DNA of 64,000 bases from W589 sp964611805 (GTDB taxonomy: Bacteria > Chloroflexota > Dehalococcoidia > Dehalococcoidales > Fen-1064). Numbering within the stretch: the first letter of the stretch is position 1; each line of letters begins with the position of its first letter. Shown one piece after another: positions 16,191 to 24,562 of this stretch. The stretch is taken from positions 62,001-126,000 of the forward strand of contig CAZTBG010000001.1 of the NCBI GenBank assembly GCA_964611805.1, given 5' to 3'. The position numbers and the translations under genes were made by a program. The notes under the pieces are model-generated. The model did no database searches, had not been told where the DNA came from, and saw only the letters and a program-made list of their open reading frames with translations.

Positions 16191-16220
16191 TTGATAATCG
16201 GCAGTCTGCTGTGCTATCCT
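16191..16220 (+). promoter_or_regulatory. Predicted promoter of korDABC
   Basis: -35 TTGATA (16191-16196), 18-bp spacer, -10 TATCCT (16215-16220). Transcription would begin near 16227, upstream of the ATG at 16245. Confidence 0.4.
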
Positions 16221-16244
16221 AGTCCTGTCATCTCCACTATCTGC

Positions 16245-16532
16245 ATGAATCGGACACCCACCGGGACTATTTTGAGCAACGGCGTGATAAAATCCAAACA
16301 GAACCAGGTCTTTGTGATGACAGAACGGTGCAAGGGCTGCCGCTTCTGTATTGAGTTTTGCCCGCAACACCTACTGTACGAAAGTGACGAGACCAACAGC
16401 AAAGGGTACCACATTGTCCGTATGGACAACAGTGATAAATGCATTGGCTGCGAAATGTGCAGCATGATATGCCCTGAGTTTGCTATTCACGTGGTCACCG
16501 CCGACGAGGAACCTGAACAGGGGGAAGGGTGA
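16245..16532 (+). CDS. korD: 2-oxoacid:ferredoxin oxidoreductase, ferredoxin-like delta subunit
   Basis: Two complete [4Fe-4S] motifs, CKGCRFCIEFCP and CIGCEMCSMICP, of an eight-iron ferredoxin. The frame is open far upstream, so the start is a judgement: the ATG at 16245 (95 residues) fits the promoter at 16191-16220, while the ATG at 16317 would give a bare 71-residue ferredoxin; neither has a good ribosome site. It is the electron-transfer subunit of KorABCD and overlaps korA by one base (TGATG). Confidence 0.88.
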   Translation: MNRTPTGTILSNGVIKSKQNQVFVMTERCKGCRFCIEFCPQHLLYESDETNSKGYHIVRMDNSDKCIGCEMCSMICPEFAIHVVTADEEPEQGEG

Positions 16533-17683
16533 TGCCTGATAGAAGCCACCTGGAGGGGGAGCACTTCATGAGCGGTGACGAAGCCTGCGCCGAAGGGGCT
16601 ATCAGTGCTGGCTGCCGCTTCTTCGCCGGCTACCCCATTACGCCGGCTACCGAGATTGCGGAACGAATGTCGGACCGCCTGCCAGAGGTCGGTGGTACCT
16701 ACATCCAGATGGAGGACGAACTCGGTTCCATGGCCGCCGTCCTCGGGGCCTCCTGGGGTAATGTTAAGGCAATGACAGCCACCTCTGGCCCGGGATTCAG
16801 CCTGATGATGGAGAACATCGGACTCGGTGTCATGCTGGAGACACCCTGCGTCGTGGTGAACGTACAACGCGCCGGGCCGTCAACCGGACTGCCGACAATG
16901 GTCGGCCAGGGAGACATGATGCAGGCACGCTGGGGCAGTCACGGCTGCTACAGTATCATCGCCGTCTCACCCAGCTCCCCACAGGAGGTCTATGACCTGA
17001 CCATCAAGGCATTCAATCTCTCCGAGAGGTTCCGCCTGCCGGTACTCATGATGACAGACGGGGCCATAGGGCATATATACGAGAAGGTGGTGATACCACC
17101 GCTCAGCGAAATACAGCTCGTACCACGGCGCCGTCCCGATGTCCCACCGGGCGAATACTGGCCGTATGTGCCCGATGCTGACCTTGTCCCGCCGATGGCC
17201 AATACTGGCGAAGGTTACCGGTTTCATATTACCGGGCTGACCCACGATGAGCGGGGTTACCCGGTAATGACCCCCGAGGCGCAGGACAAGCTGGTAAGGC
17301 GACTGGTGGAGAAGGTAGAGCGATACCGTGACGAGATTACCGAGCTGGAAGAGGAAGGCATTGACGACGCCGAGGTGGTCGTGTGTACCTATGGCGTTAC
17401 CGCACGAGTAGCCATGATTGCCATAGAGCACGCCAGGCAGGAAGGAATCCGGGTAGGCTTGCTCCGGTTGATAACTATATGGCCGTTTCCTGAAGACAGG
17501 ATAAGGGAGATTGCCAGGCAGGTCAAAGCCTTTATTGTGCCGGAGATTAACTACGGCCAGATTTCCCTTGAGGTGGAGCGGAGTGCGGCGGGAATGACCA
17601 GGACAATTCTGGTGCCTAATATGGGCGGTGCGGTACATGACCCGGAGACTATAATGGATGCTATCAGGCAGGCGGTCCAATGA
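16532..17683 (+). CDS. korA: 2-oxoacid:ferredoxin oxidoreductase, alpha subunit
   Basis: About 383 residues from the ATG at 16532 (a GTG lies one codon earlier), with GGGGGAAGGG just upstream. SGDEACAEGAISAGCRFFAGYPITPATEI is the start of the PFOR domain I; ATSGPGFSLMMENIGL and a C-terminal transketolase-like domain II (PEINYGQISLEVE) follow. With KorB, C and D it oxidatively decarboxylates a 2-oxoacid, most likely 2-oxoglutarate, to the acyl-CoA, reducing ferredoxin. Runs in reverse in some autotrophs. The stop overlaps korB by 4 bp. Confidence 0.93.
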   Translation: MPDRSHLEGEHFMSGDEACAEGAISAGCRFFAGYPITPATEIAERMSDRLPEVGGTYIQMEDELGSMAAVLGASWGNVKAMTATSGPGFSLMMENIGLGVMLETPCVVVNVQRAGPSTGLPTMVGQGDMMQARWGSHGCYSIIAVSPSSPQEVYDLTIKAFNLSERFRLPVLMMTDGAIGHIYEKVVIPPLSEIQLVPRRRPDVPPGEYWPYVPDADLVPPMANTGEGYRFHITGLTHDERGYPVMTPEAQDKLVRRLVEKVERYRDEITELEEEGIDDAEVVVCTYGVTARVAMIAIEHARQEGIRVGLLRLITIWPFPEDRIREIARQVKAFIVPEINYGQISLEVERSAAGMTRTILVPNMGGAVHDPETIMDAIRQAVQ

Positions 17684-18519
17684 ACGTGACGGCAGTAACT
17701 GGCGAAACCAGCGAGAAACATCCCCTGGAGGACTACCTCAGGGTGGAGCGGCTGCCCCACATCTGGTGCCCCGGTTGCGGCCTCGGGGTTATTCTCGGTG
17801 CCTTTCTCAGAGGCCTGTTCAAATCAGGACTGACACCGGAAAAAACAGCCGTGGTTTCTGGCATTGGCTGTACTGGCCGGGTAGCGGGATATATTAATTT
17901 AGACTCTTTCCACACCACCCACGGACGGGCAATCGCCTTCGCTACCGGCCTGAAGCTGGCCAACCCGGAGCTAAAAGTGGTCGTTTTCAGCGGCGACGGT
18001 GATATAGCAGCCATCGGGGGGAATCACCTCATTCACGCCGGGCGCCGGAACATTGATATGACCGTGCTGTGCGTCAACAACTTCAACTACGGAATGACGG
18101 GCGGGCAGTTCGGACCAACGACACCATCAATGGCTCGCTCGACAACGTCACGCGCTGGCAACGTCGAGAATCCCTTCAATATGTCCGCACTGGCAGCCGC
18201 CAGTGGTGCCGTTTATGTTGCACGCTGGACAGCCGCCCAGGTCCATCAAATGGAGCGGTCTATCACAGAGGCCCTGCTGAAGAAAGGGTTCAGTTTCGTT
18301 GAGATAATATCCCCCTGCCCCACCTACTATGGCCGGATGAACCGCCAGCCAACCGGACTTGACCAGATGCGTTACTACCGCAGCAACGCAATTGTCAGGC
18401 ACGGTGCCAATCCGAACGAGGTGGGGGTGGGCATGAGCGGGCAGATAATAACCGGCAAGTTCGTAGACATTGAACTCCCATACCTGCCCGGCCCCAAGGA
18501 CAGAAACAATGGCGGATAA
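17680..18519 (+). CDS. korB: 2-oxoacid:ferredoxin oxidoreductase, beta (TPP) subunit
   Basis: 279 residues. Thiamine-diphosphate motif GDGDIAAIGGNHLIHAGRRN followed by NNFNYGMTGGQ; N-terminal WCPGCGLGVILGAF and SGIGCTGR carry cysteines of the TPP-subunit [4Fe-4S] site. The KorB-type sequence and the absence of a fused PFOR suggest 2-oxoglutarate rather than pyruvate, although substrate choice cannot be fixed by reading. Overlaps korA by 4 bp and korC by 11 bp. Confidence 0.94.
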   Translation: MNVTAVTGETSEKHPLEDYLRVERLPHIWCPGCGLGVILGAFLRGLFKSGLTPEKTAVVSGIGCTGRVAGYINLDSFHTTHGRAIAFATGLKLANPELKVVVFSGDGDIAAIGGNHLIHAGRRNIDMTVLCVNNFNYGMTGGQFGPTTPSMARSTTSRAGNVENPFNMSALAAASGAVYVARWTAAQVHQMERSITEALLKKGFSFVEIISPCPTYYGRMNRQPTGLDQMRYYRSNAIVRHGANPNEVGVGMSGQIITGKFVDIELPYLPGPKDRNNGG

Positions 18520-19054
18520 GCACGAGATAAGGCTATGCGGTTTCGGAGGGCAGGGCATTATCCTGGCCGGTTACATCATCGGGCAGGCGGCCGCCGTTTA
18601 CGAGGGTATCAACGCCGTATTTACCCAGGACTACGGCCCGGAGGCCCGGGGAGGCGCCTGTCGGGCTGACGTTATCATCTCCAGCGAGCCGATTCGTTAT
18701 CCCTACGTTGGTACCCCTTCGGTACTGGTGGCGATGTCACAGGAAGCCTATGAGAAGTATATCACCCAGGTCCGCGAGGATACTCTGATTATTATCGAGG
18801 AAGACCTGGTTACCCCAGTGAGCACGGGAAACAACCGGATGCTTATGATGCCGGCAACCCGTTTTGCCAACGAGCTGGGCTGGGTAGCTGTAGCCAATGT
18901 CGTCATGCTGGGTTTCCTGACCGCCGCCACCAATATACTGTCGGCGGATGCCGTGAAGAAATCGATACTGGCCTCTGTCCCCTCGGGGACGGGGGACTTA
19001 AATACAAACGCCTTCGAAAAGGGTTTTGAATACGCCAGGGCAACAGTGAGTTAA
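18509..19054 (+). CDS. korC: 2-oxoacid:ferredoxin oxidoreductase, gamma subunit
   Basis: 181 residues from the ATG at 18509, chosen over an earlier in-frame start because AAGGA precedes it and the protein then begins with the family pattern EIRLCGFGGQGIILAG. The rest (DYGPEARGGACRADVIIS; NVVMLGFL) matches the POR/KOR gamma domain, which binds coenzyme A. It completes the korDABC operon. argC begins 4 bp later and may be co-transcribed, which would tie 2-oxoglutarate metabolism to arginine synthesis. Confidence 0.93.
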   Translation: MADKHEIRLCGFGGQGIILAGYIIGQAAAVYEGINAVFTQDYGPEARGGACRADVIISSEPIRYPYVGTPSVLVAMSQEAYEKYITQVREDTLIIIEEDLVTPVSTGNNRMLMMPATRFANELGWVAVANVVMLGFLTAATNILSADAVKKSILASVPSGTGDLNTNAFEKGFEYARATVS

Positions 19055-19058
19055 CACA

Positions 19059-20099
19059 ATGAACAAAACTAAGGTTGGCATCATTAATGTTACCGGCTAC
19101 GTCGGCGTTGAGCTGGCGCGGCTGCTGCACCAGCACCCTGAGGTGGAACTGACCTCGGTTACGGGGCGGAGCGCTGCCGGGCAAAAGCTGGGTACAGTCT
19201 TCCCTCACCTGGCAGGCATCGACCTGACAATTGAGCCTGAACTGGGTAAGGTTGACCTTGCTTTCTCGGCGATGCCTCACAAGGAGAGCGCCGTAGTTGT
19301 GGTACCGCTACTCAAGAGCGGTATCAAGGTTATCGACGCCAGTGCCGATTTCCGATTGAAAGACGCCACCGAGTATGAGCGCCGCTACAATGTCACCCAC
19401 CCAGCACCAGAGCTGCTCAAGCAGGCGGTCTACGGCCTGCCTGAGCTCCATCGAACGGAGATTATGTCTGCCCGACTGGTGTCCATCCCTGGCTGCTATC
19501 CCACCGGCGCTATTCTTGCCCTGGCACCGGTAGTCAAAGCAGGCCTGATAGAGCCGGAGGTTATCGTCGACAGCAAGTCGGGGACATCCGGGGCCGGACG
19601 GACGCCCACACAGGGGACTCACTACCCGGAGGTCAACGAGGACATCACTGCCTACGCCCTAGAGGGACACCGCCACCTGCCCGAGATAACCCAGGAGCTA
19701 AATCAGTTCCGTCCCCAGCAGCCGCTCTCGGTGACCTTCGTCCCGCACCTGACACCGATGACGCGCGGCATCCTGACCACCTGCTATGCCACCCTGTCTC
19801 CCGGCAAAATTCCGCCCACCGATAAGGGCCGGGAAGAGCTACGCGAGCTTTTCCAGGACTTCTATAAGGACAAGCCATTCGTCCGGATAGCAGAGAACTC
19901 CCCCCACACCAAGCACACCTGGGGAAGTAATATGTGTCTTATCTACCCCACCATTGCTCCGGATACAGGCAGGCTCGTCATCATCAGCTGCCTCGATAAC
20001 CTGGTCAAGGGGGCCGCCGGGGGAGGTGTCCAGAACATGAACCTCATGCTCGGCCTGCCCGAAACAACCGGCCTCCAGGCACTGGCAGTCTATCCGTAG
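19059..20099 (+). CDS. argC: N-acetyl-gamma-glutamyl-phosphate reductase
   Basis: 346 residues. NAD(P) loop NVTGYVGVELARLL (GYxG form), catalytic cysteine in SIPGCYPTGA, and the conserved SGTSGAGR and HRHLPEI segments. It reduces N-acetylglutamyl phosphate to the semialdehyde in arginine biosynthesis. No other arg gene is in the window. It follows korC by 4 bp; the stop is followed by a promoter for the next gene, so the operon likely ends here. Confidence 0.94.
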   Translation: MNKTKVGIINVTGYVGVELARLLHQHPEVELTSVTGRSAAGQKLGTVFPHLAGIDLTIEPELGKVDLAFSAMPHKESAVVVVPLLKSGIKVIDASADFRLKDATEYERRYNVTHPAPELLKQAVYGLPELHRTEIMSARLVSIPGCYPTGAILALAPVVKAGLIEPEVIVDSKSGTSGAGRTPTQGTHYPEVNEDITAYALEGHRHLPEITQELNQFRPQQPLSVTFVPHLTPMTRGILTTCYATLSPGKIPPTDKGREELRELFQDFYKDKPFVRIAENSPHTKHTWGSNMCLIYPTIAPDTGRLVIISCLDNLVKGAAGGGVQNMNLMLGLPETTGLQALAVYP

Positions 20100-20111
20100 C
20101 TGCCCGCTTCC

Positions 20112-20140
20112 TTGAGGTTCCTCAATACTTCTGCTAATAT
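20112..20140 (+). promoter_or_regulatory. Predicted promoter giving a leaderless mRNA for the 20147 gene
   Basis: -35 TTGAGG (20112-20117), exact 17-bp spacer, -10 TAATAT (20135-20140), and only 6 bases to the ATG at 20147, so transcription would start at or next to the initiation codon. Confidence 0.5.
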
Positions 20141-20146
20141 GAAATC

Positions 20147-20533
20147 ATGAAGGTAAGAGAGAAATCTACACCGACATCGGCACCCGAATCGACTCTGCTG
20201 GAATACACGCACCTCCCACTCGGTAAAGACGTACCCGCCTTTGCCGGTTACTATGTGCCGGAAAAAGAGGTGAGAATCCCCTTCCACGGGCGCGAAGTCC
20301 TCTACGTTATCGGGCAGGTTGTTGTTGAGACGGCCTGCCAGGATATCACCTGCACCCCCGGCAGTGACTGGTACGCCATGGTACCCGGCTACATCCTGAG
20401 GTGGCAGTACCGGAAGAATGAAGACGGTCTGCCAGTATCCGAGACAGAGATGATTACCGACTATAAAACACGGAAGGAAATCGAGCACATCATCCAGGAA
20501 CGTGAAGCCGCCACCCGCGTGGAGTTCCGCTAG
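20147..20533 (+). CDS. Unrecognised 128-residue protein
   Basis: No family recognised. Soluble, no signal or membrane helix. It has a Tyr/Pro-rich first half (LLEYTHLPLGKDVPAFAGYY), a beta-rich centre (REVLYVIGQVVVETACQDITC) and a charged helical end (TRKEIEHIIQEREAATRVEF). Composition matches the neighbours, so it looks like a lineage gene rather than recent transfer. The ATG follows a promoter so closely that the mRNA should lack a leader. Transcribed alone. Confidence 0.7.
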   Translation: MKVREKSTPTSAPESTLLEYTHLPLGKDVPAFAGYYVPEKEVRIPFHGREVLYVIGQVVVETACQDITCTPGSDWYAMVPGYILRWQYRKNEDGLPVSETEMITDYKTRKEIEHIIQEREAATRVEFR

Positions 20534-20571
20534 GTATCCCTAATACGAGATAATTTCAGGAGACCTTCTTC

Positions 20572-21360
20572 ATGAAATTATACGCCGTGCTTGTTCCCAC
20601 ACAAATCAGACTTCCCGTATTGGCCAACCTTCCTCACAGTGGTACTTATGTTCCACGCAACATTGATAGACAGTTCAAGCAAGACCCCAGAGCGATTTTA
20701 CCCAACATGGATTGGCATCTGGACAAGCTATTCGATTTTCTTCCAGAGTTAGGCATTACTGTGCTTGAAGCTACCCACAGCAGGTATGTGGTTAATCTAA
20801 ACCGTGGATTGCGGCCACCGTTATTCGGCACTGAGAACTCATCCGTCATTTCTAGAGAAACTACTCAGGGCAGCGTTCTTTACGAGACGGAACCAACTCA
20901 AAGTGAAATCGAAGAGCGAATTAACAGGTACTATATCCCTTACCACGAACAACTGACGGAACTACTCGGTAAAATGATTCAGGAGTTTGGCCGGGTGTAT
21001 CTTCTCGACCTGCACAGTTTCTTTACAGGTCCCTCGGCAGATGTCTGTCTTGGTGATGTCAATGGGACTACCTGTTCGGAGCGTCTTGTGGGGTGTTTCG
21101 AGCGAGCATTACGTGAGCACGACTTTAGTGTGACCAGGAATGAAGTGTGGACTGGCGGATATATTACCCGTCATTACGGAAACACGGATAATATAGAGGC
21201 CTTACAAATTGAAATCAGGTTTACGGCATATCTGGAAGGAGAGTATTTTGGCGAGGAAGAAATCACAAAATGGGACTCAGATAGATTTAGAAGCGCCAAG
21301 AAGAGATTACAGAAAGCTTTCAGCGATGCCATCAATGAGTTGCTTTACCACCAGGCATAA
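20572..21360 (+). CDS. N-formylglutamate amidohydrolase family protein
   Basis: 262 residues. LANLPHSGTYVP, HSRYVVNLNRG and YLLDLHSF are the conserved metal-site and substrate-site segments of the N-formylglutamate deformylase family (PF05013), and TGGYITRHYG the later one. Such enzymes hydrolyse N-formylglutamate in histidine degradation, but no hut gene is nearby, and many family members act on other N-acyl amino acids. The gene is more AT-rich than its neighbours. Start supported by CAGGAG. Confidence 0.85.
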   Translation: MKLYAVLVPTQIRLPVLANLPHSGTYVPRNIDRQFKQDPRAILPNMDWHLDKLFDFLPELGITVLEATHSRYVVNLNRGLRPPLFGTENSSVISRETTQGSVLYETEPTQSEIEERINRYYIPYHEQLTELLGKMIQEFGRVYLLDLHSFFTGPSADVCLGDVNGTTCSERLVGCFERALREHDFSVTRNEVWTGGYITRHYGNTDNIEALQIEIRFTAYLEGEYFGEEEITKWDSDRFRSAKKRLQKAFSDAINELLYHQA

Positions 21361-21421
21361 CATCAAGACGGCAGTCTGAAATATAGCTGCTATTCTGTCA
21401 GGACGCAGGTCAACGATACAG

Positions 21422-21973
21422 TTAGCTCCCCTCAGAGTGCAGGCTGTTTAGGAAATTCTCTACCTCCCGAACAGAGCGCAATTCGTAGAGCTTCGCCCTG
21501 TGCGCCATTTCTTCAAGGTCCCGCCTGATACTTTTACGGTGCCGGCGCCGGCTGGTTATCGCATAAAGCAGGAGTGAGTCCCGGCTGAAAAAGGCCGTGA
21601 GCAACGACTCGCGGTTCGTACCCCACAGGATTTCCTCTGTCCGAGCCCGGTTGACAGTGCGTTTCAGCAAACGCCAGAAGGTTACCAAAAAAGGCAGCCG
21701 TAGCCAAACGACCGCATCAGCCCGGGGCAGGGTGACTTCCCTCAGCAAGCGGTAGTTGCCGTCACACACCCAGCCGTCCTGATAACTCTCCAGCAAGGTG
21801 CCGACCTCAGCCCGGAACTCCTCCGGGGACTTCTCCTTCCAGTCCGGCAGCCAGAAGACAGCGTCCAGTTCGATGTGAGGGACCCCGAGGCATTGAGCGA
21901 TACGTGCCGCCACGGTGGTCTTGCCTGAGCCGGTGGTGCCGTAGACCACGACGCGGCGTCCGATATTGAGCAT
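21422..21973 (-). CDS. P-loop NTPase of the adenylate-kinase / FlaR-like group
   Basis: 183 residues from the ATG at 21973; an earlier ATG at 21994 lies upstream of the predicted -10, so it would not be transcribed. Walker A is VYGTTGSGKTT. HIELDAVFWLPDWKEKSPEEF and DGWVCDGNYRLLRE match small nucleotide-kinase-like proteins often annotated as adenylate kinases or FlaR-like DNA topology modulation proteins, and VVWLRLPFLVTFWRLLKRTVNR is the lid-like region. Substrate not known. Confidence 0.8.
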   Translation of the reverse strand: MLNIGRRVVVYGTTGSGKTTVAARIAQCLGVPHIELDAVFWLPDWKEKSPEEFRAEVGTLLESYQDGWVCDGNYRLLREVTLPRADAVVWLRLPFLVTFWRLLKRTVNRARTEEILWGTNRESLLTAFFSRDSLLLYAITSRRRHRKSIRRDLEEMAHRAKLYELRSVREVENFLNSLHSEGS

Positions 21974-21979
21974 TGAAGC

Positions 21980-22008
21980 AGTATATCCCATCAATAGAAC
22001 GCAATCAA
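21980..22008 (-). promoter_or_regulatory. Predicted promoter giving a leaderless mRNA for the P-loop NTPase gene
   Basis: Minus strand: -35 TTGATT (22008-22003), 17-bp spacer, -10 TATACT (21985-21980). The expected transcription start falls on the A of the ATG at 21973. Confidence 0.55.
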
Positions 22009-22020
22009 GTTGCGAAAAGA

Positions 22021-22049
22021 TTGCCCGACCTGCCCACCTCTGCTATGCT
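22021..22049 (+). promoter_or_regulatory. Predicted promoter of the MFS gene
   Basis: -35 TTGCCC (22021-22026), 17-bp spacer, -10 TATGCT (22044-22049). The ATG at 22062 would lie about 5 bases into the transcript, with no Shine-Dalgarno sequence. Divergent from the promoter at 21980-22008. Confidence 0.45.
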
Positions 22050-22061
22050 TGACGCAGCAGC

Positions 22062-23393
22062 ATGGAAAACCGGACAGAAAACAACCAGACCGTGCCCGGC
22101 TCCCCGGGCTTCACACCCTTTGATTACGTCAAGGTCACCATCCTCGGCTTCGGGCTGAGCGCCCTCTGGGCCAGCATGCATACCGTCGTCCTGCCATTGC
22201 GGCTACTAGATTTCGTTCCCGAATCCATGAAAAACAGCTATCTGGGGTACCTTACCTTCGCTGGACTGGCACTGGCAATGCTGGTACAGCCGATTGTTGG
22301 CGCCATCAGTGACCGCTCCCGCTTTTCCTGGGGCCGGCGGCGGCCCTACATACTGGTCGGCAGTCTCGCACTGCTTCTATTCCTCCCCGGGATTGGTCTC
22401 TGGCAAAGCTACGCCGTAGTATTTGTCTGCTACTGCCTGATGCAGGTCTCCAGCAACACCGCTCAGGGACCCTACCAGGGTCTGATTCCCGACCTGGTCC
22501 CGGTGGGTAAGTGGGGACTGGCGTCAGGGGTAAAAAGCCTGCTGGAGATGGTCGGAGGGGTAAGCCTGGCAAGACTGGCCGCCTACTTCATGGACCGCTA
22601 CTCAACAGGGGAAGGGGGCTACTGGCTATGGCTGACGCTGGGAACGCTCGGAGCTGTTTTTCTTATTACAGCACTGGTCACTCTGATAATGGTCAGGGAA
22701 CAGCCCGGAATCGGGCAGCCGACAATCAACTCACAGACCAGCAGAGAGCGGCCCGGAATCACCGGCTTGATAATTAACTCACTGGCGGGACTTTCAAAGA
22801 GTTTTCAGATTGACTTCAAGCAGCACCGGGGCTTTGTCTGGTTCCTGGTATCCCGCGGGCTGCTCGGTATGCCGGGGGTAATCCTGCAAACATTTGCTCT
22901 GTATTACCTCACAGACGTTACCGGCGTCGAAAACCCGGCCGCTTCCGCCACCAACCTGCTGATAGTCGTTGGTGCCGCGCTGATTGCCATCGTCTATTTC
23001 GCCGGCCGACTGTCAGACCGCATAGGGCGGAAGCCCATAGTGGTCTCTTCCGGACTGGTCGGTGCTATAGGAATCGTGTTGCTCTATTTATCAGATAGCT
23101 ACACGCAGGTGCTGCTCTCCGGCGCCATCATCGGCCTGGCGAGCGGCGCCCTTTTAAGCACAAGCTGGGCTATGGCAACCGACCTGGCCGCCGAGGGCGA
23201 AGAAGCCAAATACCTGGGCCTGACCAACCTGGCAATGGCCGCCGGTTCGGCACTGGCGCGCCTTATCGGGCCGCTGATTGACTTCTTCAATACTGTGGAG
23301 ACCAATATGGGCTACTCCGTGATGTTGCTCGCCTGCTTCCTGTGCTTCATTGTGGGTTCGCTCCTGGTGCTCAAGGTCAGGGGAGTCAGATAG
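22062..23393 (+). CDS. Major facilitator superfamily transporter
   Basis: 443 residues with twelve hydrophobic segments. The loop between helices 2 and 3 is GAISDRSRFSWGRRRPYILVGS, the form typical of the sugar-proton (GPH/SLC45-like) branch; the equivalent loop in the second half is GRLSDRIGRKPIVVSSG. A central cytoplasmic loop is at about residues 215-260. Substrate unknown; glycoside or sugar uptake is possible from the family. No metabolic gene is adjacent to narrow this. Confidence 0.88.
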   Translation: MENRTENNQTVPGSPGFTPFDYVKVTILGFGLSALWASMHTVVLPLRLLDFVPESMKNSYLGYLTFAGLALAMLVQPIVGAISDRSRFSWGRRRPYILVGSLALLLFLPGIGLWQSYAVVFVCYCLMQVSSNTAQGPYQGLIPDLVPVGKWGLASGVKSLLEMVGGVSLARLAAYFMDRYSTGEGGYWLWLTLGTLGAVFLITALVTLIMVREQPGIGQPTINSQTSRERPGITGLIINSLAGLSKSFQIDFKQHRGFVWFLVSRGLLGMPGVILQTFALYYLTDVTGVENPAASATNLLIVVGAALIAIVYFAGRLSDRIGRKPIVVSSGLVGAIGIVLLYLSDSYTQVLLSGAIIGLASGALLSTSWAMATDLAAEGEEAKYLGLTNLAMAAGSALARLIGPLIDFFNTVETNMGYSVMLLACFLCFIVGSLLVLKVRGVR

Positions 23394-23403
23394 CGGGCAA
23401 ATA

Positions 23404-24105
23404 TTAGCGGCCGCGACGCCATGTCCACCTTTCAAGAAACAGCGCCAGCAGTAGCAGGACCAGTACCGAAACACCCGCCACCCCGACTATCCACATCGTC
23501 CTCGTATCCCAGTGCTGGCTGATGACAGCATCCCAACCCCACGCCCCTATATATGCCATGCCAGTGTAGAGTATTGCTTTCCCCAGAAAACATACCAGCA
23601 GGAACTTCCACAGCGGGTAGCGAAGTGCCCCGGCAGCGATGCCGACCACATCCACCGGCAGGGGAGTCACCGTAAAAAGAAAGATGACCGCCATCCCCCA
23701 TTTCTCCAGCCATCCCACGGCATTGAGGTAGGTCTGGCTATTCTGCAAGACACCCCGGCCACTGAAGCCTGCGGCATAACCCGTTATCTCCCCGAGTGCC
23801 CCCCCGAAGCCACTGGCCAGCCCCACCAGCAACGGGTTGAAACTGGCCCCGAGGGCAAATAGTAGCACCTGGCCTGGCATCGGCATAATAATGGTAGCAT
23901 TGGCTACCAGGCTGATAAGAAAGGCACCGAGATAACCATACTCTTCGAGCTGCGAGACGTTATCCCGGTAAACGAACAGGACGGCAGTAATGACGACCAC
24001 CAGCAGTAACATTACCGCAGGGGCCAGCCACTTCTTTACCCAGCCTTTGGTCTCCACCTCACCTACTTCATCGTGGTTGTCCGTGTTATTCATCTTCATA
24101 TGCAT
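23404..24105 (-). CDS. VTT-domain (SNARE-associated / DedA-like) membrane protein
   Basis: 233 residues from the ATG at 24105. After an acidic N terminus and one helix (VMLLLVVVITAVLFVY), the VTT domain contains the re-entrant pattern with GQVLLFALGASFNPLLVGLASGFGGALGEITGYAAG and the conserved FTVTPLPVDVVGIAAGALRYP. Family members (YqaA/TVP38/DedA) work in lipid flipping or membrane homeostasis. The ATG lies about 2 bases after the predicted transcription start. Confidence 0.87.
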   Translation of the reverse strand: MHMKMNNTDNHDEVGEVETKGWVKKWLAPAVMLLLVVVITAVLFVYRDNVSQLEEYGYLGAFLISLVANATIIMPMPGQVLLFALGASFNPLLVGLASGFGGALGEITGYAAGFSGRGVLQNSQTYLNAVGWLEKWGMAVIFLFTVTPLPVDVVGIAAGALRYPLWKFLLVCFLGKAILYTGMAYIGAWGWDAVISQHWDTRTMWIVGVAGVSVLVLLLLALFLERWTWRRGR

Positions 24106-24113
24106 TGTATTGT

Positions 24114-24141
24114 AGCATAATGCGGTTCGATTTCGGGGCAA
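24114..24141 (-). promoter_or_regulatory. Predicted promoter of the VTT-domain gene
   Basis: Minus strand: -35 TTGCCC (24141-24136), 16-bp spacer, -10 TATGCT (24119-24114), placing the start of transcription within about 2 bases of the ATG at 24105. Same hexamers as the MFS promoter. Confidence 0.4.
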
Positions 24142-24179
24142 ACACTTCGTGAAACGTCGATGAGAGACAGCCGGTACCG

Positions 24180-24208
24180 TTGTCGCTGAATCCTGACTCT
24201 GGTATACT
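24180..24208 (+). promoter_or_regulatory. Predicted promoter of tRNA-Glu
   Basis: -35 TTGTCG (24180-24185), 17-bp spacer, -10 TATACT (24203-24208), 10 bp before the tRNA. Confidence 0.55.
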
Positions 24209-24218
24209 TTATCAGTGT

Positions 24219-24294
24219 GCCCCCATCGTCTAGAGGCCTAGGACAGCAGCCTTTCAAGCTGCCGACAGGGATTCGAATTCCCTTGGGGGCGCCA
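24219..24294 (+). tRNA. tRNA-Glu(UUC)
   Basis: Acceptor GCCCCCA pairs with TGGGGGC, discriminator G24291, encoded CCA 24292-24294. Anticodon loop CTTTCAA gives anticodon TTC. T-arm AGGGA-TTCGAAT-TCCCT. The 3' end is repeated at 25894-25925. Confidence 0.96.
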
Positions 24295-24299
24295 TATTT
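24268..24299 (+). repeat. att-like direct repeat, copy 1 (3' end of tRNA-Glu)
   Basis: 29 of 32 bases match 25894-25925, including a 14-base identical block (GGATTCGAATTCCC) and ATATTT beyond the tRNA. Integrases of the tyrosine family commonly use tRNA 3' ends as attachment sites, so this would be the intact side of an integrated element. Confidence 0.6.
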
Positions 24300-24358
24300 C
24301 GAAGCTATTTTCAGAAATTCTTCTTGATTGCTTCACCCTTTTTATCGAAACAACCTTT

Positions 24359-24402
24359 AAGCACTGCCTGAATCTACCGATGAAACAGTAAGGGCAGTGC
24401 TT
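24359..24402. repeat. 10-bp perfect inverted repeat, hairpin
   Basis: AAGCACTGCC (24359-24368) and GGCAGTGCTT (24393-24402) with a 24-bp loop. No T-run follows, so it is not an obvious terminator. Function unknown. Confidence 0.5.
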
Positions 24403-24418
24403 CATAGGTTAAGAAGGG

Positions 24419-24478
24419 GGTAAAGGTTTCTATACTGTCCTACAGGGTGGATGTATAGAGGCTATAAAAGTCTTTACC
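24419..24478 (+). ncRNA. Nested-hairpin element, candidate structured RNA leader
   Basis: An outer stem GGTAAAG (24419-24425) / CTTTACC (24472-24478) encloses a second stem TTTCTATAC (24427-24435) / GTATAGAGG (24453-24461), which includes two G-U pairs. A near-perfect Shine-Dalgarno sequence AAAGGAGGTGG follows at 24485-24495, then an 11-codon ORF. The order (structure, ribosome site, tiny ORF) suggests a regulated leader, but no gene follows on this strand for about 1 kb. No known RNA family recognised. Confidence 0.3.
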
Positions 24479-24500
24479 AGGTATAAAGGAGGTGGCCGGG

Positions 24501-24536
24501 TTGATACAGGCCATCATGTCGGTAACTCAAACTTAA
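24501..24536 (+). CDS. Possible 11-residue leader peptide / microprotein
   Basis: TTG start, product MIQAIMSVTQT, TAA stop. The only real support is the strong ribosome site AAAGGAGGTGG eight bases upstream and the hairpin element before that. It could be a leader peptide, a remnant of a longer gene, or chance. Confidence 0.25.
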   Translation: MIQAIMSVTQT

Positions 24537-24562
24537 ATGATGTTACTCTTATGGTGGGAAGG

